From contig JBGVJZ010000030.1 in NCBI GenBank assembly GCA_045129695.1, positions 1 through 23,593 on the forward strand: a stretch of DNA of 23,593 nucleotides. Direction: 5' to 3'. The notes beneath the pieces were generated by a model. The model saw only the letters and a program-made list of their open reading frames with translations. It was not told where the DNA came from and did not search any database. This stretch comes from Eshraghiella sp045129695. GTDB taxonomy: Bacteria > Bacillota > Clostridia > Lachnospirales > Lachnospiraceae. The translations under genes were made by a program, and so were the position numbers. Positions 7,783 through 12,999 of this stretch are shown here, in pieces. The stretch's first letter is position 1, and each line of letters starts with the position of its first letter.

Positions 7783-8401
7783 ACTCCGCCTCCGCATATT
7801 CCAACAGCTTGTCCTTAATCTTTAGTGCATACTCTGATACCTTGCCCTGTGCCGTCATCTCATCGGCGTATGTAGGACCACCGTTATAAGCCATCATTGC
7901 CCATTCAAGGGTTGTATCATTTCTGTAGTTTAATAACTCCGCCAGATAATCAATCCCTACAAGGATGTTCTGCTTTGGGTCCGTTATATCCGTTACACCG
8001 AGCCTGTCCATCCTGTCCCGATGCCAATATGTATTAATCTGCATAAGACCAGCGGAGTACTCACCGTTATCATTAAGTGATTCCACTTTAAAACTGCTTT
8101 CTTTCCACATAACTGCAAAAATGAGTAGCGGATTAATTTCATACTCTGCGGCTATCTCACAGGTGTACACCTGCAGGTCAGCCGGCAGAGGGATGAAGTC
8201 ATACAATGGTTGCACCGGTGCAACTGTCGCTTCTGTGGATGCGGAGTATATTTCGATATGCTCGGTGAAGGTTTCTGTCTCAAGCTGTTCAGCTGATACA
8301 TCAACTTTATAATCCCCTTGGTTATGCAGTGCCGATATCACTACCGGCACTGACACAATCAAACCTATACCAATACTTATTAAGTTTTTCTTTAGTGACA
8401 T
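7772..8401 (-). CDS. Membrane-anchored lytic transglycosylase (SLT domain)
   Basis: This 209-aa protein has an N-terminal hydrophobic segment (residues 7-25), which may be an uncleaved anchor, then a linker (about 30-75) and an SLT fold. The catalytic Glu is E101 in AVMWKESSF, followed by SAGLMQINTYW (about 116-126) and AYNGGP near residue 180, the three classic SLT motifs. It should cleave peptidoglycan outside the membrane, either for DNA entry during conjugation or phage infection, or for local wall opening. Linker residues 60-65 (VAPVQP) are encoded by the 16-bp palindrome at 8209-8224. The start has a strong GGGAGGAG and follows the previous stop immediately. A VirB1-like role is as likely as a tail-linked one. 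Confidence 0.85.
   Translation of the reverse strand: MSLKKNLISIGIGLIVSVPVVISALHNQGDYKVDVSAEQLETETFTEHIEIYSASTEATVAPVQPLYDFIPLPADLQVYTCEIAAEYEINPLLIFAVMWKESSFKVESLNDNGEYSAGLMQINTYWHRDRMDRLGVTDITDPKQNILVGIDYLAELLNYRNDTTLEWAMMAYNGGPTYADEMTAQGKVSEYALKIKDKLLEYAEAEYGY
8209..8224. repeat. 16-bp palindrome, copy 2 (in coding sequence)
   Basis: GTTGCACCGGTGCAAC lies in frame in the linker of the lytic transglycosylase and again encodes part of VAPVQP. The protein is otherwise unrelated to the one holding copy 1. Confidence 0.7.
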
Positions 8402-8608
8402 TTAAGCTACTCCTCCCTTATTCTTGGAAGGTTTATAACCTAATGCTTTCATTGCCATGTTATTGAGTTTCTCAGCTGTGATACGCTGTTCCTCCGGTGT
8501 AAGAGAATCCCAAGGTATGCAATGCTCTGCCTGATATTCATCTGCCGTCTGCTTCTTTGGATCCCATTCCGGTGCATTCGGCTTTTCAATGTAGAGTTTA
8601 ACTGTCAT
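8402..8608 (-). CDS. Small hypothetical protein
   Basis: This is a 68-aa hydrophilic protein of unrecognised family. It contains EWDPKKQTADEYQAEHCIPW and DSLTPEEQRITAEKLNNMAM and ends in a short basic tail. The start at 8608 has AGGAG seven bases upstream, and the stop directly abuts the start of the lytic transglycosylase gene, so the two are very likely co-translated. No membrane segment, signal or metal motif is visible. Its only cysteine is in HCIPW. Confidence 0.6.
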   Translation of the reverse strand: MTVKLYIEKPNAPEWDPKKQTADEYQAEHCIPWDSLTPEEQRITAEKLNNMAMKALGYKPSKNKGGVA

Positions 8609-8640
8609 AGTACCGCTCCTTTCGTATATTTAGTTTATGT

Positions 8641-8671
8641 GGGACAGATTGTCCCCGTTCTTTGCAAAGAA
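8641..8671 (-). other. Two inverted repeats at the tRNA 3' flank
   Basis: A perfect 14-bp palindrome TTCTTTGCAAAGAA (8658-8671) touches the discriminator base of the tRNA. A GGGACA/TGTCCC stem (8641-8654) follows it. On the minus strand these come directly after the mature tRNA and may serve as a processing or 3'-end signal. No T-run follows, so it is not a standard terminator. Confidence 0.4.
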
Positions 8672-8745
8672 TGCTCCGTATAGGATTCGAACCTATGACC
8701 TACCGGTTATGAGCCGGGTGCTCTTACCTGCTGAGCTAACGGAGC
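8672..8745 (-). tRNA. tRNA with CAU anticodon (Met or modified Ile)
   Basis: Read on the minus strand, the 74-nt sequence folds as a standard cloverleaf. The acceptor arms GCTCCGT and ACGGAGC pair fully, the D arm is GCTC/GAGC, the anticodon loop is CTCATAA, and the T arm is ATAGG/CCTAT around TTCGAAT. The discriminator is A and no CCA is encoded. One C-U mismatch sits at the base of the anticodon stem. A CAU anticodon can be elongator Met or, if modified by TilS, Ile for AUA; sequence alone cannot decide. It lies inside the element between the DUF551 gene and the small hypothetical gene. Confidence 0.9.
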
Positions 8746-8749
8746 GGGT

Positions 8750-8834
8750 GGTTCCTGCCGATGGCAACATAGCAGGAACCTGTGTAAAATTTGAGGAGGT
8801 CTTGTGCCGGTGTCATCTCTCCAGCCGGCACAGG
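8750..8834 (-). other. Two GC-rich hairpins between DUF551 gene and tRNA
   Basis: GGTTCCTGC (8750-8758) pairs with GCAGGAACC (8772-8780). CTTGTGCCGG (8801-8810) pairs with CCGGCACAGG (8825-8834), with one G-T pair. Neither is followed by a T-run, so they may be structural or processing elements in the leader of the tRNA transcript rather than terminators. Confidence 0.45.
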
Positions 8835-8842
8835 ATTATCGC

Positions 8843-9241
8843 TTAGTTATATGGTTCCGGTAATGGCATCCAAGCCACTACATCTTTCTCCCACCAATTA
8901 TGCCATTCTCCATTATGACGATAATCTATTTCTATTCTTCCGAATTTAAGGCTAACCAACACCGGAACTTTGTCTTCAGGAAGCCTCTCAGTACATAAAA
9001 TCCAATCTCCACACTTAGTCGTGGTAGAAATTGTTCTTGCTTCACCTGTTCTTAATTCAAAGGTCCCTTCTGTCTCATATTCCTTGGTATCAATTTTGAG
9101 TTTGAAACCTCTTGTCACATCACAAGCCATTTCAAAGCCAACACAATGTTTTCCAAAGTCCTTGCCATTTACTCTGTATATTTTCTTATTCACATCAATC
9201 TCAACTGTTTCTAATTTGGGAACATCAAATATTTCATTCAT
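8843..9241 (-). CDS. DUF551 domain protein
   Basis: This is a 132-aa protein. The last ~55 residues, GDWILCTERLPEDKVPVLVS ... VVAWMPLPEPY, are a complete DUF551 domain, a small Trp-rich module found almost only in phages and mobile elements and of unknown function. The first ~75 residues form a beta-rich region without a recognised family and contain VNGKDFGKHCVGFEM. The start has GGAGGAAGG upstream. It appears to be the first gene of the leftward cluster that continues through the tRNA and rep. I could not identify a convincing promoter between it and 9352. Confidence 0.8.
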   Translation of the reverse strand: MNEIFDVPKLETVEIDVNKKIYRVNGKDFGKHCVGFEMACDVTRGFKLKIDTKEYETEGTFELRTGEARTISTTTKCGDWILCTERLPEDKVPVLVSLKFGRIEIDYRHNGEWHNWWEKDVVAWMPLPEPYN

Positions 9242-9272
9242 TTAAATCACCTTCCTCCTGTACTGTTTTTCT

Positions 9273-9301
9273 TTGCTCTTCCAATCCATTTGTGCTACAC
9301 T
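9273..9301 (+). promoter_or_regulatory. Candidate sigma-A promoter for the 9352 gene
   Basis: TTGCTC (9273-9278) and TACACT (9296-9301) are 17 bases apart. A short GGCTC/GAGCC hairpin follows before the ribosome site. The gene start lies about 50 bases downstream. Confidence 0.45.
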
Positions 9302-9351
9302 CCCCTTACAGGCTCCCGCCAGAGCCAAGTAAATTGAAAGGAGTATTTACT

Positions 9352-9537
9352 ATGCCTGAAATAAATTTAGAAACTTTTCCAAGTTCCAAAACAGAGGCTT
9401 TAGCACTTTTATATGTTCAGAAAAAAACTTATACTGATTTAACACCTGAAAAACTTGCTGATGATTACCGCTATGCTTACAAAGAAATCAAAAAATATTT
9501 TTCTGAGCATAAATCCCGTTCTGATTGGACTTACTAG
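9352..9537 (+). CDS. Small hypothetical protein
   Basis: This 61-aa protein starts at the ATG at 9352, with AAAGGAG upstream; the longer open frame to the left overlaps the DUF551 gene and has no ribosome site. It reads MPEINLETFPSSKTEALALL, then YVQKKTYTDLTPEKLADDYR and a helical end. The family is not recognised, but its small, acidic, helical character resembles phage accessory proteins next to regulators. It is transcribed rightward from the promoter at 9273-9301 and ends at a terminator shared with the convergent 9584-9754 gene. Confidence 0.6.
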   Translation: MPEINLETFPSSKTEALALLYVQKKTYTDLTPEKLADDYRYAYKEIKKYFSEHKSRSDWTY

Positions 9538-9548
9538 TTGTAATTTTG

Positions 9549-9583
9549 AAGAGAAATCTATCTTTATGAGATTGATTTCTCTT
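9549..9583. terminator. Bidirectional terminator between convergent small genes
   Basis: AAGAGAAATC (9549-9558) pairs with GATTTCTCTT (9574-9583), a perfect 10-bp stem with a 15-base loop and T-rich flanks on the rightward side. It lies between two convergent genes. Confidence 0.6.
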
Positions 9584-9754
9584 TTAATTTCTGTTATTTC
9601 TTGCTTTAATCAATTCAGCAAGAGCATTTACTGTATCTGCATAATCCTCTGGCATTACATCATTTTCCTGTATTTTCTTACAGACTGATTTAATGGTTTC
9701 ATCCATCATTTCTCTCATTTCGATTTCATGCTCTAATACAATTTGCTTATCCAC
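9584..9754 (-). CDS. Small hypothetical protein with GTG start
   Basis: This is a 56-aa reading frame missed by ATG-only calling. A GTG at 9752-9754, with AGGAG nine bases upstream, starts a hydrophilic helical protein with segments IVLEHEIEMREMMDETIKSV and ENDVMPEDYADTVNALAELI. The protein ends in a short basic tail. The codons are well balanced and the frame ends at the shared terminator. No family is recognised. Confidence 0.55.
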   Translation of the reverse strand: MDKQIVLEHEIEMREMMDETIKSVCKKIQENDVMPEDYADTVNALAELIKARNNRN

Positions 9755-9839
9755 TCAGTTCATCTCCTTCCTGTCGTTCCTTCCTATTCCTTTACTCTGT
9801 ACTGCCAACTGCAACATTCTTTCTTTTTATATGTTTTTG

Positions 9840-9848
9840 TGTTATAAT
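9840..9848 (+). promoter_or_regulatory. Extended -10 promoter for the 9877 gene
   Basis: TGTTATAAT (9840-9848) is an extended -10 element, TGnTATAAT. The -35 region is weak. The gene start lies about 28 bases downstream after TAGGAGG. Confidence 0.5.
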
Positions 9849-9876
9849 CCTCACATCTTTTACATTAGGAGGATTT

Positions 9877-10218
9877 ATGTTCAACTCTTTGCCTGAATTC
9901 ATTTTTCAATTACTTTTTGCAATAATCTGTAGCGTTATTTATGACGCATTAAAAAAAACTTTTCAAAATCGTCCAAAATACGATTCTCTACAGTCCGAGA
10001 AATACGGAAATGAATACGTTAAAAAGGTAAAATATGAATTTTATATCTCTTTTTTTATTGGTATTGTGTTAGCATCTCTACCTAATACCTCTATAACATT
10101 CATAAACATTGCCAAAGGCGTATTTATGTACTTCTCATTTTTCATCTCTCTTATGGGCTTTATGTGTATGATAGATGTCTACAATCACACGTCCAATGAT
10201 GGTTCCGATGGCAAATGA
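9877..10218 (+). CDS. Small membrane protein of unknown function
   Basis: This 113-aa protein has three hydrophobic segments at about residues 7-25 (FIFQLLFAIICSVIYDAL), 54-69 (FYISFFIGIVLASL) and 80-100 (GVFMYFSFFISLMGFMCMI). These are separated by a basic 30-residue loop containing QNRPKYDSLQSEKYG. The start has TAGGAGG seven bases upstream. No family is recognised. Its position as a lone rightward gene in the lysogeny zone, with its own promoter, suggests expression from the integrated element. A role in membrane-level exclusion of other phages is possible but is only an inference. It is convergent with the small 10249-10404 gene. Confidence 0.6.
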   Translation: MFNSLPEFIFQLLFAIICSVIYDALKKTFQNRPKYDSLQSEKYGNEYVKKVKYEFYISFFIGIVLASLPNTSITFINIAKGVFMYFSFFISLMGFMCMIDVYNHTSNDGSDGK

Positions 10219-10248
10219 TAATAATCTAATAAAAAAATCCATATACTT

Positions 10249-10404
10249 TCACTCTCCTGTACTGCTGCCCGACTGCATCTCCTGTTGTGCCTTCATAAAT
10301 GCCATACCCTCACCAAAGGCAATTAATTTCTCTTTCTCTATTTCCGTTAAGTTTGGAATCACCTTTTCAAAAGTTTCCAGTATTTCCTTTTCTTTTTCTG
10401 ACAT
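10249..10404 (-). CDS. Small helical protein next to repressor
   Basis: This 51-aa protein starts at the ATG at 10404 with AAAGGAG six bases upstream. It reads SEKEKEILETFEKVIPNLTE, then IEKEKLIAFGEGMAFM, and ends in a short polar tail. This charged helical pattern with a GEGMAFM segment is a recurrent phage gene next to XRE repressors, of unknown function. It is transcribed divergently from the repressor at 10550, from a strong promoter overlapping an operator-like repeat. It may be the first gene of a repressed leftward set and may act on the repressor, but this is inference. Confidence 0.7.
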   Translation of the reverse strand: MSEKEKEILETFEKVIPNLTEIEKEKLIAFGEGMAFMKAQQEMQSGSSTGE

Positions 10405-10424
10405 TGTTTGCTCCTTTCCGTCCT

Positions 10425-10463
10425 CTTTGTGAACATTCTAGTACACAGTGATGACTTTGTCAA
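10425..10463 (-). promoter_or_regulatory. Leftward promoter and operator of repressor module A
   Basis: On the minus strand, TTGACA (10458-10463) and TAGAAT (10435-10440) are 17 bases apart. An imperfect palindrome TGTGAAC/GTACACA (10428-10434 and 10441-10447) straddles the -10. CTTTGTGAAC at 10425-10434 is repeated in the same orientation at 10478-10487, near the -35 of the rightward promoter. This is the layout of a repressor binding between divergent promoters. Confidence 0.7.
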
Positions 10464-10477
10464 TACTTTTTTGTTTT

Positions 10478-10522
10478 CTTTGTGAACTTCTTCTTGATTT
10501 TTACACTACTGCCCCTTATAAT
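10478..10522 (+). promoter_or_regulatory. Rightward repressor promoter of module A
   Basis: TTGATT (10494-10499) and TATAAT (10517-10522) are 17 bases apart, a near-consensus sigma-A promoter. The direct repeat CTTTGTGAAC (10478-10487) is immediately upstream of the -35. It drives the repressor at 10550. Confidence 0.75.
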
Positions 10523-10549
10523 AGGCATTAAGAAAAGAGGTGATACCGT

Positions 10550-10924
10550 ATGAATGACAGAATTAAGGAAATAAGAAAATATCATAATCTTACTTTAGAA
10601 AAGTTTGGTGAAAGACTTGGTGTAGGGAAATCAGCAATATCTAATATTGAGAATGGGAATAGAAATGTTACCGACCAGATGATTAAATCCATCTGTCGTG
10701 AATTTGCTGTTAATGAACATTGGCTTAGAACCGGAGAAGGTGATATGCAAACAGATTTAGACCGAGAAGACCAATTAATGCAATGGGCTGGTACTGTCCT
10801 TGCCGATGAATCCAACTCGTTTAAAAAGAATCTTGTAAGAATACTTTCGTCTTTAACAGAAGATGAATGGGAGTTCTTAGAAAGAAAAGCTAAGGAACTT
10901 GCTAATTATGAAAAAAAGGAATAG
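10550..10924 (+). CDS. XRE-family transcriptional regulator (CI-like)
   Basis: This 124-aa protein has an N-terminal helix-turn-helix at about residues 5-60. Its ITLEKFGERLGVGKSAISNI-type segment reads here LTLEKFGERLGVGKSAISN, followed by ENGNRNVTDQMIKSICREF. VNEHWLRTGEGDM is the typical linker after the DNA-binding domain of this phage repressor class. The C-terminal half is a short helical dimerisation region with no LexA-type peptidase motif, so it is probably not self-cleaving. It should bind the repeats at 10425-10487 and control its own and the divergent small gene. Start supported by AGAGGTG ten bases upstream. Confidence 0.85.
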   Translation: MNDRIKEIRKYHNLTLEKFGERLGVGKSAISNIENGNRNVTDQMIKSICREFAVNEHWLRTGEGDMQTDLDREDQLMQWAGTVLADESNSFKKNLVRILSSLTEDEWEFLERKAKELANYEKKE

Positions 10925-10925
10925 G

Positions 10926-11030
10926 TTATTTGCCTATTCCTAAAAATGCTATTATGAAATTATATATTCTTCTAAGCTGCGTCTGATTTGCCTTGCCCAG
11001 AGCTTCTATTATACATTCCTTATAATCCAT
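10926..11030 (-). CDS. Tiny LexA-controlled protein (34 aa)
   Basis: An ATG at 11028-11030 with GGAGG eight bases upstream starts a 34-residue protein: a polar half (MDYKECIIEALGKANQTQLR) and a hydrophobic half (RIYNFIIAFLGIGK). The second half could be a membrane-contacting or amphipathic helix. It resembles short genes often found beside phage repressors. Its promoter contains a perfect Gram-positive LexA box, so expression is expected on DNA damage. Function unknown; inducer, antirepressor or division-arrest roles are possible. The stop lies two bases from the end of the convergent repressor gene. Confidence 0.7.
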   Translation of the reverse strand: MDYKECIIEALGKANQTQLRRIYNFIIAFLGIGK

Positions 11031-11076
11031 TTACATTACCTCCCCACAAACACACGTTCTAAAGTAGCGATAATTT

Positions 11077-11105
11077 ATTCTAGCAAACATTTGTTCGAGT
11101 GTCAA
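11077..11105 (-). promoter_or_regulatory. SOS-type promoter with LexA (DinR) box
   Basis: On the minus strand, TTGACA (11100-11105) and TAGAAT (11077-11082) are 17 bases apart. The spacer contains CGAACAAATGTTTG (11084-11097), which fits the Firmicute LexA consensus CGAACRNRYGTTYG at every position. LexA bound there would block RNA polymerase directly. Confidence 0.85.
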
Positions 11106-11140
11106 TTAGCTGTTTGTATGTAAAATAGATTTTATCTAAA

Positions 11141-11169
11141 AAGACAGCAGATGTTACTCTGCTGCCTTT
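11141..11169 (-). terminator. Terminator of the lipoprotein gene
   Basis: GACAGCAGA (11143-11151) pairs with TCTGCTGCC (11158-11166), followed leftward on the minus strand by five T. It is nearly identical over about 26 bases to the terminator at 12968-12996. Confidence 0.75.
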
Positions 11170-11190
11170 CAAAATTTACACTATGTAAAA

Positions 11191-12129
11191 TTATGGATTT
11201 AACTTAATTGTCTCATTTACATAATCTTCTGTTTCCCAATCTTCAGAATCGTATGCACTAAACTGCATTTCAATTTCTTCAACCTCAGTAATGCCGTTAT
11301 CTTCAAAATCTGTCTCAAACCAAGATATAGAGCTGAATGCACACTTACCTCCGGTTACCGATGTTGCCCAGAACGGATCTAACATAAATCCATTAACAGA
11401 AACATTCTCCACTCCAAACATAATTTCCTTGTCAGTCTTATTTACCAGAAAAAGATTTACTGTGTATCCATAAAAACCTTCTTCATCAATTTCAGTCACA
11501 ATAGCAGTTACATAATCATTATCAACTATTACATTATCGGTACTCTGTGCTTCTCTGACAAATTTTGTTGCCTTATCTTCGCCATATGGATATACATGGA
11601 TTGTTTCTACAGCGACAGGTTCAGCAAGCCAATCCTCCGAATCGTACACTCTGAATGAAACCTCTATATCAGTAAATTCTTTAATTCCAAGCTCTTCAAG
11701 TGTTGTATCAGTAAAACTCATATCTTCATTTGCCTTTTTACCCGGAGCAACCTCAACAGCAAAAAATGGATCAGTCTGTACTCCATTTACCGCAGCGTTA
11801 TCAACTGAAAACATATATGTTTTATCTGTTGACTTATTTTCTAAATAAACCTTTAAAGTATATCCCCAGAAATTATCTTCATCAATTCCGGTGATTTTAA
11901 CTGTACATTCATCATTATCAACAACTGTAATCTCTTCAAAGGCTACTATTTCTGCCTCAGTTTCTTTTGTTGTCTCATCCTCTGGTGTCTGCTCTTCTGT
12001 ATCGTCTTTGTCAGTATCTCCTTTTTCAACAGTTGTTGTTTCATCCTCATTATCAATTGTCACTATGCCACATGCTGATAATGGCAGCATAAGTGCGAGG
12101 GTAAGTATTATTGCTAAAATTTTTTTCAT
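11191..12129 (-). CDS. Lipoprotein with two tandem beta-sandwich-like domains
   Basis: This 312-aa protein has a lipoprotein signal (MKKILAIILTLALMLPLSAC), with C20 as the lipid-attachment residue. A Thr/Glu/Asp-rich linker occupies roughly residues 25-65. Two similar domains follow: VVDNDECTVKITGIDEDNFW ... at about 70-185 and VIVDNDYVTAIVTEIDEEGF ... at about 195-312. Each contains WGYTLKVYLENK- or YGYTVNLFLVNK-type strands, then DPFF/DPFW and YDSEDW. An internal duplication is clear. Related proteins occur in Lachnospiraceae mobile elements; their function is not known to me. It follows the XRE gene 12169-12381 by 39 bases and has AAGGAG upstream, so it is probably co-expressed from the operator-controlled leftward promoter. 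Confidence 0.8.
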   Translation of the reverse strand: MKKILAIILTLALMLPLSACGIVTIDNEDETTTVEKGDTDKDDTEEQTPEDETTKETEAEIVAFEEITVVDNDECTVKITGIDEDNFWGYTLKVYLENKSTDKTYMFSVDNAAVNGVQTDPFFAVEVAPGKKANEDMSFTDTTLEELGIKEFTDIEVSFRVYDSEDWLAEPVAVETIHVYPYGEDKATKFVREAQSTDNVIVDNDYVTAIVTEIDEEGFYGYTVNLFLVNKTDKEIMFGVENVSVNGFMLDPFWATSVTGGKCAFSSISWFETDFEDNGITEVEEIEMQFSAYDSEDWETEDYVNETIKLNP

Positions 12130-12168
12130 AAAATATTTCTCCTTCTTCTCTCTGTAATTCTTAATAAT

Positions 12169-12381
12169 TTACTCATTTTCTATATCATCATAGAAAATCT
12201 CCTGTACCGTCAAACCATAATATTTTGCAATTATAATCTTTCTCTGGTCACTTGGTACTCTTTTTCCGGACTCATACATAGCATATGTAGACTGTTTAAC
12301 ACCTATTTGTTCTGCTACTTGGCTCTGAGTCTGATTTCCACGTAATTCAATTAACTTTTGGGCTATCCTTTGTGTATTCAT
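12169..12381 (-). CDS. XRE-family regulator (Cro-like)
   Basis: This 70-aa single-domain helix-turn-helix protein contains TQSQVAEQIGVKQSTYAMYE and SGKRVPSDQRKIIIAKYYG, a compact Cro-like fold. The ATG at 12381 has AAGGAG five bases upstream; the frame runs further up to 12450 but crosses promoter and operator sequence, so that start is unlikely. It is transcribed divergently from the repressor 12530-12931, with four shared operator-like sites between them. The lipoprotein gene follows in the same direction. Either of the two proteins could be the one binding ATCAC-N5-GTGAT. Confidence 0.8.
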   Translation of the reverse strand: MNTQRIAQKLIELRGNQTQSQVAEQIGVKQSTYAMYESGKRVPSDQRKIIIAKYYGLTVQEIFYDDIENE

Positions 12382-12393
12382 CATTTCTCCTTT

Positions 12394-12496
12394 CTCGCTT
12401 ATTGTGACCATTTTTTTCTTAAATTTATCACTCATTGTGATTATTGTCAATCACTTTTTGTGATTAGCCGAATTGCTTTTTATCACTTATTGTGAT
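12394..12496. promoter_or_regulatory. Four-operator divergent regulatory region of module B
   Basis: Three perfect ATCAC-N5-GTGAT palindromes lie at 12427-12441, 12450-12464 and 12482-12496, with a degenerate copy CTCGC-N5-GTGAC at 12394-12408. The leftward promoter is TTGACA (12445-12450) and TAAATT (12422-12427), 17-base spacer. The rightward promoter is TTGCTT (12473-12478) and TATATT (12496-12501), 17-base spacer. One operator fills each spacer, one touches the leftward -35, and the degenerate one lies just after the leftward start. Confidence 0.85.
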
Positions 12497-12529
12497 ATAT
12501 TCTTTTTATAAAATTAAGGATGTGGAATA

Positions 12530-12931
12530 ATGCCTCTTTTTAAAGATATTATTAAGAATTTACGAACTGAAAGAAATATAACACAAGGAACTTTAGCTTC
12601 TGAACTGGGAAAGTCCAAAAGTACAGTTGCCATGTGGGAAACCGGCGATAGAACCCCTTCACCGGAGGTATATGAAGAGTTAGCCGACTTTTTCAATGTT
12701 GACATGGATTACCTGTATGGAAGAACCAATATTAAAAAGAAGGTTCATTTTGATAACCGCGGTAACAGCTACTATTACCTGAGTAAAGAAGAAAAAGAAA
12801 TTGCAGAATCTATTGAACGTATTATGTCAGGAAAAAATGAATTTCACAAGAAGCTTATTAAGACTGTTGCTACCGCCAGTGAGGAAGATTTGAAGGTTTT
12901 GGAACGCTTGATTCGTTCCATGGAGAAATAG
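12530..12931 (+). CDS. XRE-family repressor (CI/ImmR-like)
   Basis: This is a 133-aa protein. Residues 1-65 are a helix-turn-helix domain (ITQGTLASELGKSKSTVAMW, then ETGDRTPSPEVYEELADFF) and end in NVDMDYLYGRTN, the usual boundary of this repressor class. A short linker leads to a C-terminal helical segment (SKEEKEIAESIERIMSG ... EEDLKVLERLIRSMEK), probably for oligomerisation. No protease active site is visible, so induction would need an antirepressor or a metalloprotease partner, which I do not see nearby. The 16-bp palindrome GTTGCACCGGTGCAAC begins at the last base of its stop codon. Confidence 0.85.
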   Translation: MPLFKDIIKNLRTERNITQGTLASELGKSKSTVAMWETGDRTPSPEVYEELADFFNVDMDYLYGRTNIKKKVHFDNRGNSYYYLSKEEKEIAESIERIMSGKNEFHKKLIKTVATASEEDLKVLERLIRSMEK

Positions 12932-12946
12932 TTGCACCGGTGCAAC
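12931..12946. repeat. 16-bp palindrome, copy 3 (intergenic)
   Basis: GTTGCACCGGTGCAAC is a perfect palindrome. It also occurs at 2181-2196 and 8209-8224, both inside genes. Here it overlaps the G of the repressor stop codon and precedes a terminator. It may be an operator or a small repeated element. Confidence 0.7.
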
Positions 12947-12967
12947 CGAAAAAATTTTTATAGAAAC

Positions 12968-12999
12968 AAAGACAGCAGATGCTACTCTGCTGCCTTCTT
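12968..12999. terminator. Bidirectional terminator between repressor and YoeB gene
   Basis: GACAGCAGA (12971-12979) pairs with TCTGCTGCC (12986-12994), with TTCTTTT after it rightward and TTTGTTT after it leftward. It lies between the convergent repressor and toxin genes and is a near copy of the terminator at 11141-11169. Confidence 0.7.

Noticed and set aside
8756..8823. 26-codon minus-strand frame starting MTPAQDLLKF between the DUF551 gene and the tRNA
   Set aside because: It runs into the tRNA and crosses two hairpins, and the GGAG is only two bases from the ATG. I consider it a chance frame.
12169..12450. 93-aa version of the Cro-like regulator starting at 12450
   Set aside because: Its extra codons run through the -10, the operators and the ribosome site. 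The ATG at 12381 is better supported.
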